Source: Hydractinia symbiolongicarpus
Taxonomy: Eukaryota; Cnidaria; Hydrozoa; Anthoathecata; Hydractiniidae
Assembly: GCF_029227915.1 (NCBI RefSeq)
Contig: NC_079889.1
Location: 7,440,001 to 7,504,000, forward strand
Direction: 5' to 3'
Length of the DNA: 64,000 nt
In this document: positions 12,201 to 27,200 of the stretch, in pieces
Numbering within the stretch: position 1 is the stretch's first letter
How the letters are laid out: the number at the start of each line of letters is the position of its first letter
Program-made: the position numbers and the translations under genes
The notes under the pieces: model-generated
What the model was told of the DNA's origin: nothing
The model's database searches: none
What the model saw: the letters and a program-made list of their open reading frames with translations, nothing else

Positions 12201-15200
12201 TCATAACAACTGTGTGTGACATACTTTATTGTCAAAACGCCCAGAGTTACATTCATTTTTTAACTTTTACCGACATACTGTGAACCCGTACTAGAGTATC
12301 CACCTGAATGTGTGGCACAGTTTACGGTTTTTATTAATTGCACCACGGTTTTTGCCGGGTAACACATTTACTTGTGGCTTACCCTGGCGTGCGACGCCAG
12401 GTCCCCGGGCTATTATATAAATAAGTACTTATGTGGAGCAAAGACTCACGCGGGAAGACTGGATAAAGACTGGATAAACTGTTTTGAAATTTCCAGCTTA
12501 TTTTTTAATATTTCCCGCTGACATTTTGTAATTTCCCGCTGCGAATATTTTTTCAATGTTTAAGCAATTTTGTTCTTTAAGGAAATTGAATATTTTCATT
12601 TTTATTGTTGTTTTTCTCGAGGAATTAAATGTTGCTGTTGGACGCTAGTAAACGTTTATCTAAAAGTACGGACAAACCTTAAGTTAAATTCCTGCTGAGG
12701 ATTTGATGAAACTTGAGAACAGGGAATGAGGAAAAAAGAAACGCCAGTATAGTTCTCGAATCAGGTAGAGAGGATGTCCTTTGGTGTAATGGAAACGCGG
12801 GTGATTATTTTTCCTATCTTCCTTGCAAAAACAATGTGCTTTCTCTGTACTTAGCATTTTAGATTACGGGGATGTCAGGAACACACAATAAGGCGAGCGG
12901 AAAATTTTGTAATTCGTCACAACAACAACGGGATGAAATATAGTGAATTCATGGAGGATCCAACCAAAACTCTAAAAGGTGGTCTTCGTTCAAAGCAAAG
13001 AATAAAGAAGCCCGAAATGTTTGCTGTTGGAAGAAAAATGTCCCGTAAGTTTGTTAAAATTGTATTTGTTGAAACTTCCTGATGCATTGAAAATTCTGGT
13101 AAATTTTATTTGAAGTAGCGTGGAAAATAAACCGAATTATATATTTCATGGTGGCACTGTTAATTTTAACAACATTTCCCAAAATGTTTAAAGTCGGAAA
13201 CGAATGTATTTAATTCATGTCAATGAATCGTCACAATACCAATAAGAAGTTTAAGTGAGAACATATGAACGTTGAATAGTTTGTAAATTTCTCAAACTGT
13301 AACAAAACTTGTTGCGTTGTAAATGTTGTTGTTAAATTTTGTTGTTGATAGAAGCAAGTTTGATTCTCGACAAATTTAAGATCAAAGTAGTCCTACGGCC
13401 GTTGCCATGGCAGTGTCAATTAGTTCTTTCTGTTCGGTAAAATACTAACTTGTGTGATGTAAGTCCGCCTAAAAGTATTTTTTTATCATAATTAAAAAAT
13501 ATTTTATCAAAATAAAAAAAAGGTTTCATCGCTTTAAATATAGTTTTAGACTTTTAGAAATGAGTTATTACTTAAAATAAGTATTATTTGTTTTGACTTT
13601 ATAATATTTTTTTGTGTTATTTTTGTATCAAAACATCTTGAAAGACAACAGGTGTTTTATTTAATTTGCTAGACTTAAAAACAATACTTTAAATGATTAT
13701 GCGTAATAAAGTGTACTGGAAGTAATTTTGTGACAGCAGAACGAAGCAAAAAATAGTTTTTTGCGAAGCGAAATTGTGGAGCACGTATGCTACGCGCGAG
13801 GTATACCAAGAGAATTATTGAGAAATTTCGATAGAAAAAAAGTCATATAAAATCAGCGTAAAGAAATAGGACTGATATTTTTGCACATAAAGCTAGGGTA
13901 TTTTTTTTTCTAAGAAAACAAATAAGTTTGGACCGAGGGGTTAAAGTATAAGTTTAGTAAAAAATGCAATAAGTACGGCTCGTACCCCTCCCCCTCACCC
14001 CCGGATTTTGATAAATATCCACTTCTACTATCAAACTAACAGCAATGAAATTGTCAATAAAAATTAGTTGTCGATAAGGCCTCCCTAACAAGGTTTAAAA
14101 CGACAATAAAACTGTCATTTAAACAGAACTCCAAGGATGCCCAAGCTACACACGTTCTCTAAAAGACGTGGGCATTTTCGAAACTACTTGTAATTTCAGA
14201 ACGAGGGTGCCGATAAGCCGCATACGCCGTAAAAAGTGCGGGCGTTTTCGGGCAAGTTCAGCGTTTTGAGAAAAATTTAAGTATTCCCCCCCCCCCCCCC
14301 CAAAAAAAAAACCCCGCATAGAGTCTAAAAAAGAAAAGAAAAACAGACACTAATGATTCAAAAAACTATAAAAATTAAAATGAACTTACTATGTGCTAGC
14401 GAAGTTCTTAAAAGAACTGTTTTTTATGGTTTTTCATAATATTTACTTGATAAATAACTTATATATAAACTTTATTAACTCCTTTCACCTAAAGCACCTT
14501 CTTGCAACTATCGTCCACATGGTATGTTTTGCATTTCGGGAATGCTCCAGGCGAGTTCGGGAAAGTGCGGGCGGTTTTGAAAAACAAACCGCTAATTTAA
14601 TTCGAAAAGTTGCCCGAACTCTCCCTTATATATGCGGGCGTTTGCGGCTTATCGGAACCTTCTATTTTAAAATATTCTCAGGAATAATAGACCAAGAGAA
14701 CTTACATTACAGTTTCTTGTCCATCACCCACGTGTGTTTAAGAACAACCCACATAAAAAAGTTCATTTTTTTAAAAATTATTTGTGTAAAATTTACCATT
14801 TCATTTACGATAAGCCATTTGTCAGTCATTTTATTCATCCAACAAAGTATTCTATCCAGGGCGCTCTTCTATAGTGATGAATTTAATAATAGAAATGATG
14901 CAGCATATTTTTTAAAAGGGTCTGATTGCAAAATATGATTGCTAAAGTTCAGCACTTGCAATATTTTTGTTTGTGCACTTACCTTCCAAAACACAGACAA
15001 GAAACATTATATTTTCCTCTGGGTAATTACATTAATGTTGGTTAAAAAAACGATTGGTGAGAAGCATGTATTTTTGGAATGTGTCTAAGCTATAAACTTA
15101 TTTAATTTCCCTTGGTCTTGCATCAATCAAATCCTTAAAAAAAAAACTTTTAGAATGATTTTGTCAGATTTGGAAACTGTTGGTATGGTTGGAACTTTGC

Positions 15201-18200
15201 ATCTAAAATTAGTAAAGTTGCCAAATTGTTTACTTTCTTCTTTTATACTTTACCGAGTTTGCCTTAATTATTCATGAAATGAAAAACAGCGCTTTCAGTT
15301 CCATTGAATTGACCATCCCTTAAATGAAAATGTTTTTTTTTTTTTTTAGGTACAATTGCGTGTAGTGAAAAGAAAGCGAAACCGTTATTGTTTTTTTCTG
15401 CCCAAAATTGAAGCTATTTAATAAATCTTGATAAAGTAAAAAAACTGTTTTGATTTGTTTGTTTGCTTCTAGTGCCGGTATTTTTACTTAAAAATATACT
15501 GTTTTGTAACGAACTGTTCTACAGAGCTTTCCTTTTCCTACCTCGTCCCCAGGGTTCTTCTACGCTATGATATTCAATTTTGATGTATTTCGGAAGATGT
15601 TAGCGCTAGAGAATCAAGAAGCGCTAGAGACAAAGCATTGGATATTTAATTTTGCTTGCAACTTGCGAAATGCTTCGCAACCGTTTTTTTTAATTTCTAG
15701 TCTTCGTTTACATACTTTCGCATGTTGTTAAAATTTTAAAAAAACTTTTTTTTTCTCCAAAAGCGCCTAAAGCGCTATAAGTTAAAATCTCTCTTGAAAG
15801 ACCAAGAATTAAGTGCATTCTCACAAGTCCTGGCTGTATGCGATGTACGCCGTCTGACGTCACAAATCAACAAAATATGTACAAACCAAGTTGACTTTTG
15901 TTCGATAATGATGGCAACCGTTAGTTTAATAATGGCTTTTTGTGGACGAAATTTGACATAATAAAAATTTTTGTGCCATTTTGTTTTCATCAGGAATGTC
16001 TGAGTGCTTTTATTACATAAAAACATATTTGTAGTTTCTTTTTCGTTAGTTCTCCTTTAAAGCGAAAAAAAAAAGAGAAAGGAGAAATTGATTTAGTCAA
16101 GGGAAGAAAAGAATGTTTGTCAGAAATACGATATTCACAAGGTGAATAAAGCTACACATTACTTAACTTAAGTATATTTTGTAAATGTAATAACAGCAAA
16201 CTTCGAGAAGTTAATAAAAGCTTCGATTAAAAACTACCTAGCTAAGCATTTGTTTGAACCTGCAGGCTTTTTGTGTGACGCGTGATCTATGATATTGATA
16301 AACGACGTTTTCCATGTACGTTCCCTTATCTATATTCTGTAGCGTTTTTCCAAGTTTAATTTGTAGTGTACATTTTATGCATCTATTTTTAAAAATCCTG
16401 TTTTATTCTATATCATCCCACCCTTTTTGTGCTTTGGTGTTTTTTCGTGAAAAAGTAACACATCGAATAATGCTTTTATGTATATCTGTTGCATGGCATA
16501 AAGAGAAATACAGTGAATTCCTCCATGGGCATACAGCTAGAATGTTGGGACTTAACACTTTCTCTTGAGCCGAAGACATAAGAACAAATTAAGAACAGTT
16601 CAGTCATAAAGAAAATTTTCTGTTGCTGTACTTCTTTAGATTTTTCTAAAAACATTTTAAATTGATATAATGAAATAGTTAAATGTTTAAAATGAGAAAT
16701 TCTAACTCTGACATTATACAAAAATTTAAATTCCCACAAAATCCATTAAACTTTATGAACCCTGGAAATTTATTTCATAAAAATGTAAGCATTTTCCTGA
16801 TTCTTTTTTTGATTTGCGAAATTCTCTTCTTGCAAAATTTTCTGAAAAAAAAAATTCCAGAAATTACTTATTTTTAAAATATAAACTTAATTGGTTCCAA
16901 ATTGTGGTTTTCGATATTTTCGTGTAAGATTTTGTGGGAAAAACAATAATCAGCATGCTAAAAGAACTGACTTTGATTGAGTTACAAATACTCCAGACAA
17001 CCATTCTTCTTTATATTTAGTGTAAAATTTTGTGGATATGGCTATATTCAATATACCGTACCTTAAAAAATATTACCACTTATCTGTTCAGTCATTGTCA
17101 TTGAATAATATAGATATTATCATGTCATGAACAAGCGAGTTTATTCTAGACTACGTTTCGACAGCTGTCATCGACGAGCAATGATCGTAATCATCTTTGG
17201 CTATTTATTAGTTGAGGAGAAAGAGGATCGAAATTAACTCATCAGATCACAGCATTTTTCAGGGACCCAGATGGAAGCAATAGATTGATTAAAATCTTTC
17301 TTTTTTCTAAAAGTTCACTTTTTGTTACGTTTGTTACCATTTTGCACAATAACATGAGAACTAGATTAGTTGTGAGCAAATTTCTGGACGATAGTTGTTC
17401 ACATGCAAGTTTGAAGAATGAATCAACAAAATGTTGTATTTTACAGCTTTTAACTTGTAGTGTCACAAAGTCGTAGTTAACACAGTTATAAAGAGGGTAA
17501 TGGTAACGGTGATATGACAAAAAAGGTTAAAATATTATAGAATTCAAGTGTGCATCTCTTGGTTTTATTAGCTAGCTAAATCTAACCTAGTCACGTTTTT
17601 AGAGCGATGTGCATTTTTACTTTACTGTTTCCTAGTAACTTTGAAATTAAAACATAATGTACAGTTTACTAACGCTCAGTGACACTATATATTACTCTAA
17701 ACTGAAGATGCCAGCAATATCGCTAATTTTAGTAAATTACTTCAAATTTTGTTTGTACAAGCCTATACTGGTATCGTCGTAACTCAAAGCTAGATCGTAT
17801 ACCTACCACATGTAGCACGAAGAATAATGAACGAACCGTAGAAACGGACGACCCAGTGGCTACCAAATACATGCAATTATCCGATAGTACTACTAAATTT
17901 TCATAATTAAATTGTATAACAAACTAATTTTGTAAATAATGCAAATAAAAAATAACCATTATATGCAATATCTGGCTACAATGTAAAAATTTTCTTATAA
18001 CTTATCCCGTGTTCATGTTATTCTGCATTTAGATATGTACATTGCGCGGAATGAAAATGGATATGGAAATAGGTCTTGAATCAATCTTGCGAAAGGTCTG
18101 TTCTTATCTACACCCTTTTTATAAATCTTTGCTTGATTTTTGTCTATTTTAAAAGACTGATCCTACATAGCATTGTGTGCAAATGATTTTGCGCACCCAA

Positions 18201-21200
18201 CTAATATTCGTATTGTTAACATTATTTTTACCATGGTCAGTTTAAACAACCTACGAAACATAATTTTGGTAACGTAAAATCGTGTAATAAACAGAAACAG
18301 ACACTCTACAGTGTTACAATTAACTGCAACTTACGGTCTTTTCTAGCTCTTTTGTTTTTAACTGAAACGGCGAAACCATCATCCACACCCCACAAATTGT
18401 GACATCGATTATTAACAAAACAAAGATTATACCCAACAAATGCAAATCTTTTATGGACTAAAGTGAAAAGAGTAACTTTCAAAGTAAAAATGTGTTCAAG
18501 AAAAATTCAGACATTAAAAACTGGCTAGTAATACTTTTTGCACTTATAAGTCTAGATCAACCAAACAGATAAGCTGGTTTACGTTGGAGATGTAGAAAAT
18601 AATAAAAATATTTATCAGCAGTATGCAACGAAACAACTGACCGTTAAATTTAGCATACTTACAACTCTTCCCATTGACTTTGAAGCAGTAAAGATTTTGT
18701 ATACACGCCATGTTTTACTAAACAGCCCTCCAAATGATAGTGTAAAGCCAACTGCTAGTATAATTGCAATCATCTGGAAAACATTGGTATATGTATATGT
18801 CGACAAAAACGTGAAGGCGTTCATCAAAATTCTTTATTAGTGACAATGCAATCAACAAAGGTAAACAGAGGAAAGATTGCTTATTACTGAAAAACCAAAC
18901 CAAACAAACTTAACTACATGTTTTGGCACGAAATGGACTTCTGATAGCCAATAGTAATAGCATGAGTTGAGTTTGTGGTTAATTTATTTTATTTCTAAAT
19001 TTTAAAAAAGCCCTACACGTCTTAATGCAATGTGATTCGAGAAGGGTTAAACTCATTTTTCTACTATCATATTTTTCTTTCGTCTTTTGCTGTGCCAGTT
19101 GAAAATAATTAATTATTAATAACGTGGTCCCTTTTTCTGCATAATTGGAGAACTACAAATACTCCCCCGTAGGGGATGCTAATAAATCAGTAATTCGCCG
19201 TAGAACTTCCTCCCGAAACGGCTGGTTTATTTTATTTTAAATTTAGTCCAAATTAAGAAACTTTTAGTACTAGATCCTTCCTTTAAATTATTGTAAAATC
19301 AATATATCGCATCAATTTAAAAAGTCAAAATACAAAAAAAGTGTTCTCTGTGCAACACTATATTCTCCATAGCAAATTCCTTACACTTTTTGTGGGCTTA
19401 AAAATTTGAGCCTATAAGCGCTTCGCTAGTGCCTAGACCTACGCAGTATGAAACTTCGTAATGCGCGGAGGTACCTGACGTACTTTCGTGAATAACATTA
19501 GAACGGTTCTCAATGATACTGAAAGTTTTGGCAGGTGGTTACCGTTTTGGAATGGAATGACCAAGAAAATTACGAAAAATTTTTAAGTAGGTGGTAACCC
19601 ATCTTTTAACCAAAAAATGTACTAAAGAAATCCTACATGTCATTAAAGGGAGCATCAACATCAATCAGAATAGTAAAAAAGTCATTGAAAGTGTCAACAC
19701 AAATACATAATTGGAAAATTTCAAAGCAAATATCGTCAAAATATAGGCCAAACAACAGATCTTCGTAAGTTGGAATTTCAAAACAGTGCTGAAGTCAGCA
19801 GAAGTTATTGTTAACAACCATCATTTTAGGCGTGATTTTAGATTTCATGTGAAAGACATATTCTTACGAAGTCTTTTGACTTAAAACTCAACATGAGGGA
19901 AGTTATAGACTGGGAAACTTTTTGACCCTGATACCTCGCGTAAGTAGGGTTAAGAAATCAGGGTACGAAGATGCTAAGTAAGTACTGATGTTGTTATAAA
20001 AATTTTCTAAGCAGAGAAAAAGTACCAACAGATTTCTTTAGGTTGGAAGAAACTAAATTTTAAGCTGACACTTGAGGTTAAAACTAAAACGGAATATTCG
20101 AGAGGAAACCAGATTATATAGGTAAAATATTTTCTGGTTTCAAGCTTTTCTAAATCTTTATTTATAGATAAAGAACTAATGCAGATAAAATATTTTCAAA
20201 AATGGATATTCGAGACAACTGCAGAAATAATTATGAAAGTGAACAACAATAGTATCTTACGTTGCACGAAAATGGGATATCATTTGTATTGATCAGTCTT
20301 GAATCCAAACCATACAGCACCACCGACAAATAACACAGCATACAACCAATGCATATGACGTCATTAATAGTGGGTGACGACATCTTAATGGCTCTAAGAA
20401 CAAATCTTTAGTGCTTAACTTTGGGATCAGCTTTTTAAATCCTTGGAGATTGAAAGCATGAAATGCGATAGGGATAAAGCATCATTGTATAACCGAATAA
20501 AAATAATTTATTAGCAAACTTATTTTTTAACATTTATACGTGATATCATTAGCAGTTGTAAAATAGATTGGATATTTTGACGTTTTATTTTGACTTTTAT
20601 CATTGATACAAATATAGTGGAGTCTTGTTATCTGGAACTCTGAGCAGACCGACAAAAAGTTTGAGATAGCGCAGTTTGGGATTACGCCTGGAAAAATTCA
20701 AGCGGGTTTTCATCTTTTTTACAAAAACAAAGTAAGACACCCGAACCAGACTACGGGGAAAAGAGCCACTGAGAACAAATAATATCAAAAGCAGAGTGAT
20801 GAAATTAATTTACTTTTTTTGAAAAAGATATTTGTTATTTCAAATTGTGTACATTTTTCTTAATTTCTCTAGTAAATAAGCTTTCAAATTTACAAATGAG
20901 ATCCTGCATTTGATCACCTCTTTCCCACTAAACAGAGAAAAGTTTTTCAATATTTGTAAAGAATTTTCTACATCGACTTTGTTGAGTGCTGCTAATTCTT
21001 CGTCATTATTCACGATGTATTTTTCTTCTTCATTTTGAATCTGTACAGGTTCTTGCACAATTTCTTCAACATCAAGATGTATGCCGTTTTTATTTCAACA
21101 TTATCTTCAGTTGTTATGTTTTCTGGCACCAGGATCAAATCTTTTCCCCGTAATCCTTGCAGTTCTCCATTTCCTTATAATCTTCATCATGTTGGTCTTT

Positions 21201-24200
21201 CTCTGTAATCTTAGAAAACAATTGTGGATGTACTGACTCATAACATGCTGATACAAGCAATTCCAAAGTTGTTATCCGAGTATTGTTGGAAGTGGTTTAT
21301 TTGAATCGAGACTGCAAAGGATGAGTTTTCTATAGTGGTCCCTTTAACACCTTATAAACCCTTGACCCATGGGTTGGCTGACAAAAGTTGTATTGGGAGT
21401 TTAATAAACTGATGTAAAGTATGATTGATAGGTTCTTAATGCTGGGATAAGCTGGGCAATTGTTAATAATCAGTATTATTTTTCTTTGTTCCACTTGAAA
21501 CCTTTTGACGGTGATAGGATGCAAGTTCCATGTATTTTGAACTTAATTGGTCGAAAGATAATTATTGACATTTTAAGAAAAACATTAGAGTGTTAGAAGT
21601 TTTATAAAACCAATTTTTACAGAGAAATACGTGCAATTATTACCTTTATTCCCACCGGTCTAGCTATCCAGGAGATGCATGCATACTGGCGTTCTGTTTT
21701 AGCAAGTTGCTTGTATTGGAATGGTTCGACTCCGTTTCAACACAACCCACCGGAGCACAACACTGTTGAGGTTATCAAAATTACTCACTCTAAACTTTTG
21801 CTTTTGTGCTGGTAGGGTTGTCTTCTGAAACTTTCAAATTCTGTCCTTTATTTTAGACCCTAGTCAAAATTGTATTTGGCGGAACTACATATTTGATAGA
21901 AGCATTTTTATTTAACAGTCCTTTCTCTATTTCTTTAAATGCTTTGCACTCTTCTTTCAATGTTTTTACAGAAAGCTTCTTTTTGACACCTTGAGAGCAA
22001 AAGATACCCAACGTAGATAAAAAATACACATAGTTGAGAAAGAAAACCATTCTGTAAAGCGTTCAAAAATTCGAAAGTGAAAAGTCTATCAATCAAACCG
22101 TAGTGATCATATAGTCGTGATTAGCCTACCTTAGGCCTGTTTCGTAAAAATCAAAATAGAGTTAACGAGAAAATTTTGACATGAAAATTATGGGGTGCTT
22201 TTAGACAAATGTAATGGAATTGTTAATTTAGCAATTGTGGTTTGCTGTTAGCTAATTTTTTCATTATGAACCAAAATGTACCCTCTAACCGTGTTTGAAG
22301 ATACTTGCACCTACTGATTAGCGTGTAATGTATTTTCAAAAAACAACGCTAAAGTCTAAGTTTCGCTGAAACTCAGGATACAGTCTGATACAGCAAGAAG
22401 GGACAGGCAGCATTTTTTTTTATTTTATGGAATAAATTCCCATGCAATGTGAAATATTATTACTCTTAGCACTGTCAAATATTGTTGCACATCCGTTTAG
22501 ATTGCTTAGAATGGTTCGCCCTTTCTCCGGTATATAACCTTTCTACAATTTTGGTATAAGTTACAACAACGATATGCATTTAAACAGTCACCCAGCAATT
22601 TAATTTTGTAGAAGAATTTTTTCGTCAAAGTTTCAAACTTTTATCTTCAGTTTAAATGAAAAAACAGGCTATATCCCATCTTTTAAAAAGGTTAAAAAAT
22701 AGTTGTGTGCAAAAAACATGTGTCATAGATTGATTGAGACTGTTGTGGAATTGTGAGCTGAATATATCTCGTTGCATCATAAACTACAGAATTTTTCCTG
22801 TGTTTACAACATAGTAAATGGTACAGCTACCTTACTCCATTTAACATTAATAAGGACCAGCCTATAAAGCCGGTGGAGAAATCCACTTAGGCAAAAGGTC
22901 AGTAAAAAGAGAGTTTGTTTGGATGTTTTGCTGACGTCAGCAGTGCAGTGCAGATAAAAAAATTTGCAAAATTTGTTTATTCTTTGTCTGTTATGTGAGA
23001 GGTTGAAATGCTGGTTAAAATAATGTACAGGATAATATGTTCTCGAAGAATGCCTAAGGAGATATCAGGGATTAAAATTTTGCTGACGTCAGCAAAGACC
23101 CGTCAAAACCTTAAATTTTTTTTTAGAAATTTGTATACCTGTTGCCTTCATCGTATAGATCTTGAAACGCTGATCAAGAAAATGTATAGGATCATGCGTC
23201 TTTGACAAATGGTTGCAGAGATATTAGGGTTTAAAGGTTTTTTGATGACGTCATCAACCCGCCCATTCCGAAACGGATTTGGGGACCTAGGTTTGGCGAA
23301 ATTACCCAAATTGGTCCTAGGTGGTCCCTAGTTACCCACGCGGTGAAAAAGCATTGACGTCACCACCTCGTTTCCAAGTTATTTGGCCTCAAAGTTTTAA
23401 GTGCACTGTATTGGCTTCATTAATTTATTTTAGGATATTGACGTTGAAGTAGTGTTATTGACGTCGCGCCGTAACGTCATAAAATTTAACCTTTAAGGCA
23501 TAATTTTTTCGGCACTTCAAAGAAATTTTCGGTGACATCAAAGGAAAATGAGGATATCCACTATGACTGTCACATACACTTCGTATTATTATATAAGAAG
23601 AACATTTGAAGATGTTATTGCAGCAACTATATTTAGCTACCTCCACATTTTCACTAGAGGTAGCCACCACTAAATCTGTATCTGTAGTAAAAATCAGATT
23701 GGTAAAACATAAAGATACAATAAAGCTAACTAGGACAAAACAAAATTAACAACATCATTATAACTAGCCTGGAAATTTGCTCCCTCCAAAATCTTAAAAT
23801 TAGTATGTAATATTTATACATTGCTAAAAAATGTGATGACATACTTATGTCACTGCTATAAAAGATATTTTGATGAAAAAGAGCTTAAAGGCACCTCCAA
23901 AACTTCCAAAATGTCAATCATTATCATGCTTTCATTGCAAAAATTTCACGTTTGTACTGATCAAAGCAACAGGTAACAAGGAGTACGGCAGTTCATATTC
24001 GAGATGAATTTCACAGTTTTTAATGATGTTCGATTTGAAATGTTCCGATGGCGTCGCTTGAAAAAATCCTGACTTCAGCATAAATATATTTTTTTGTTTT
24101 TCATACTACAATTGTGCCACGTTTAATGTCATAGATATTTTCCTGTCAGACTTTATGGACAGCGCACACCCCTCATCAGCTAAATTCATAGGCCGGCATA

Positions 24201-27200
24201 TGAGCGCAAATATTTTGCTTATGAGAAAAAATATCCACAATGGTGGGTTATTGCGCTTTTAAAACGAAGCAGGCCAATCTCGTTCCTAGCCCTGTTGCGC
24301 CTCCTTTTATATGAAAACGTTGAGACGCACATGGTCCTGGAGGAGGCCTCGTAACGTGACCCTCAAATGCACAATTTTTTCAATTATACGAGATTTGTTC
24401 AAAGTCTTAAATCTCACCTCGCAGAAGTAAACAAGAGAAGTACATTGAGTTACAGATGTGTACAGCGAGCTTGTTTCCATTCCTCACATGCAGCCAGAGA
24501 CAAAGTGTTATTGTATATTAGTCCTTCTTTACTCGAAATGTATCAATATACGATCATGTTAGGTAGGCTATTGTATTTTACTGACTTAGTTGGCCAGCAA
24601 GATATCATTGCTCTAACTTGTAGTTAGCTAAAAATAAAGAAACTTGTTGCTAGAATTTTATAAGTTATTCGCCCATCTAACTATAACAATTCGTTGGTTT
24701 TCTCAGATGCAAAACTGTCTACATGATTTTCAATGGGTGATGCGATTCTAGGTTCAAATTCAGGCAGTGATAAACATGATTAATTGATTTTTTTTTATTT
24801 ATTATTTATTTTGACTGAACTTTAGAATTTTCATTTTCTGTAACTGCATGTCTGTGTGTCTGTATTGCAGCTTTTATATAATAACCGAGATATTGCTGTA
24901 CGAATCTTGAAGTTGCTTCTTTATTATTATTTTTGACATCAGAAAGTGAAGACGATTGTAAAATTACTGTTTGCAGTTATATTTAGCAGCTGCTATAATG
25001 TCAAAAAGCTGGAGGGAATCATGTATGTGGATGAAAAATGGCTTAAAAAAATTATTCACTTTCGAAGTCGGAGAGGCGTTTATATTTTGTAGCTTGAAAT
25101 TCCGAATGTACATCCATTCATTACAAATTTTGCTTTTTTTATCCAATGAAATTTTTTATTTAATGTCATACAGCTTTTTTATTTTTCACACATCAGACTC
25201 ACATTTTATTGCACACACATAAAAAACAAAAGTTTTTTGTTTAAAACCTTAACAATCCAAAAAATTAATGAAAATAGTTGAACTGATTTGACGCCCACAT
25301 ATGATCCAACTTGTCTATTTTAACTTATGGAATCATGTATCACCGCTTTTAGACAATTTTACCAACAACAAAGTGATATGTGCTACCTTAAAGAAAGTTA
25401 TTTTTGTGGGAACAATTTTTGGAGTTGCTGAATTCTTTTAGAGCTCATCACAAAAATAAATTCTGCTAAAGTAAGTAAGTAAGTAATTCTTATCAACTTA
25501 ATCATATTCCTTGTGAATTAATTGTTGGAAATTTTTTAGAAGCTTTTTTATGGAATCCGTTTATCGGAATAATTCATTGTTCCGACCCAATGCTTTCACA
25601 CACGCCCAATCCTATTGGGCTGGTTAAGGGTTTGATCTCAAACGTAGAACACACACCCTAATTAACCTATTTTCAATGTGTGAGTTTCTTAAGTATTTTT
25701 TGTATTTGCTGTCGAATACAGCTTCCATGAAAAGGGCTAAATTCTGGAGTACAGAAAGTGTGATGATAATAGAACATTTTTTTTTGACTTATATTAAACT
25801 AGTTTAAAAAAAAGAAGTCAACATTTTAAATTATTTTTAAATATTTACTAAACATATGAGATTTTTAAATAAAGAGAAAAGGACTCTTGAATTATATTCA
25901 GTATAACCTTCCGATTAACAGATAAATTATTAATTTTAAATAACCTAAGGCTAAAATACATGTTAAGTTTAGAGGGGTCGTTCAAATGTTTGATAAAAAT
26001 ACTTACCGTGTAAACAGCAAAGATGGACAACTTTTTTCAGTTTTATAAGTTTTTTTAAAAGTTCGACATGTTCAACTTTTGCTAAGTTTTTTCTCTTGAA
26101 ATTAACAGAATGATCAATGAGCTATTGTTTAAACTAAAGATTTGAGTATATTTTTCCAATTTCTAATCATAACTGCTTTTTTTCTTTCAACATTTACCCT
26201 GCTGGTGCTATAACAATATCCACAACGGAGTATTTACGTGTTTTTCTTTGGTTTTTTAAAAAAACTTATACATTTTATCTTAACGTTTAGACAGTGAAAT
26301 GGCCCCTATGGGATTTCGTTTAGAGACAATTATAGTTTGTGTGTTTGAGTTGTCCCTTGTGGTGCGCTAATGTCATTGTGTGTGTTAATCGTGCGTATCG
26401 TAGCTGTGCAGTAATTGTTATGTTTTTGTGTCACTTTTGTGTATAAAAAGAGTTGTATTTCTGTGTAAAACAGTTGCTTAGCGTTGTGAACAGCGAGAAC
26501 AGTTTACTAAGGATTTTGAGGATTTGTACTTTATTATTGGAAAGAAACTGTTGAATCTTACAAAATTCTGTCTTTTTATGTGAACCGAACAACAACGCGC
26601 AGTCATAGACAGGTATGCAACGAAAAGTTTTTTCTTACAACTAAACGGTCCGTTTAAACTTACCGTGTATTTTAGCCTTTAAAAGATGCTAAATTATATA
26701 AATAACTGCACCTAGCATTTCAAAACGTTAGTTGGAAATTTATTTCTTAAACGTCGATTATTATAAATATATTCTATATTCAAAGGTATAGTACGTTGAT
26801 AATGCGATACAACTTTGTTTTCTATGTGATTACTATTTAAATTAGGCTTTTTAATTAATTTTTCTACCTCTGTTCTACCTCGTGTTTGTCTACAATATGC
26901 TGCTATTTTTAAATTTTTAACACCTAAGATCACGTGCTTGGCTATTGTTTTTTTGAGAGATTCCCGCATCTGTCATATATATATCATCGCATACTATCTT
27001 TAACATTATATGTGTTGTTAAGCAAAAAACTGTTTTTACAATTTAATATTGGGACATTTTGGGAGGCCTAATTTGGTAGAACTTTTGATATTCTTTGAAA
27101 AGTCATATTTATGACAGATTAGGTTACAGTGGATGTGCATATGCAGAATTAAGTTAAACTTTATCTTCCCTAAAGATTGATTATGCAAGGTTTTGAGAAA

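Larger units (their letters stand above)
11027..18334. other. GPCR intron 13 content
   Basis: A 7.3 kb AT-rich intron. It holds a possible plus-strand small gene (12933-15411), a MITE-like inverted repeat (14203-14662), a poly-C/poly-A run (14286-14311) and a dispersed repeat (17470-17700) with a second copy at 43090-43335. The rest shows no recognisable feature. Confidence 0.6.
20613..22050 (-). mobile_element. Decayed Tigger/pogo DNA transposon
   Basis: The left edge (TAGTGGAGTCTTGTTATCTGG at 20615) and the following CCGACAAAAAGTTTGAGATAGCG are Tigger-type terminal sequence. The minus strand carries the N-terminal helix-turn-helix at 22050-21853 (KKKLSVKTLKEECKAFKEIE, then ASIKYVVPPNTI), as in CENP-B/Tigger proteins. 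The C-terminal region is at 21300-20840 with frameshifts (ending SFVNLKAYLLEKL). The DDE catalytic core between them is missing. This is a dead copy; its right terminal repeat was not found. Confidence 0.62.

Noticed and set aside
14393-14938. 181-residue open frame on the plus strand
   Set aside because: The product is Phe/Ile-rich, has no domain and runs across the edge of an inverted-repeat element; its length is explained by AT-rich chance.
24367-24627. 86-residue plus ORF
   Set aside because: No recognisable family and no neighbouring exons.
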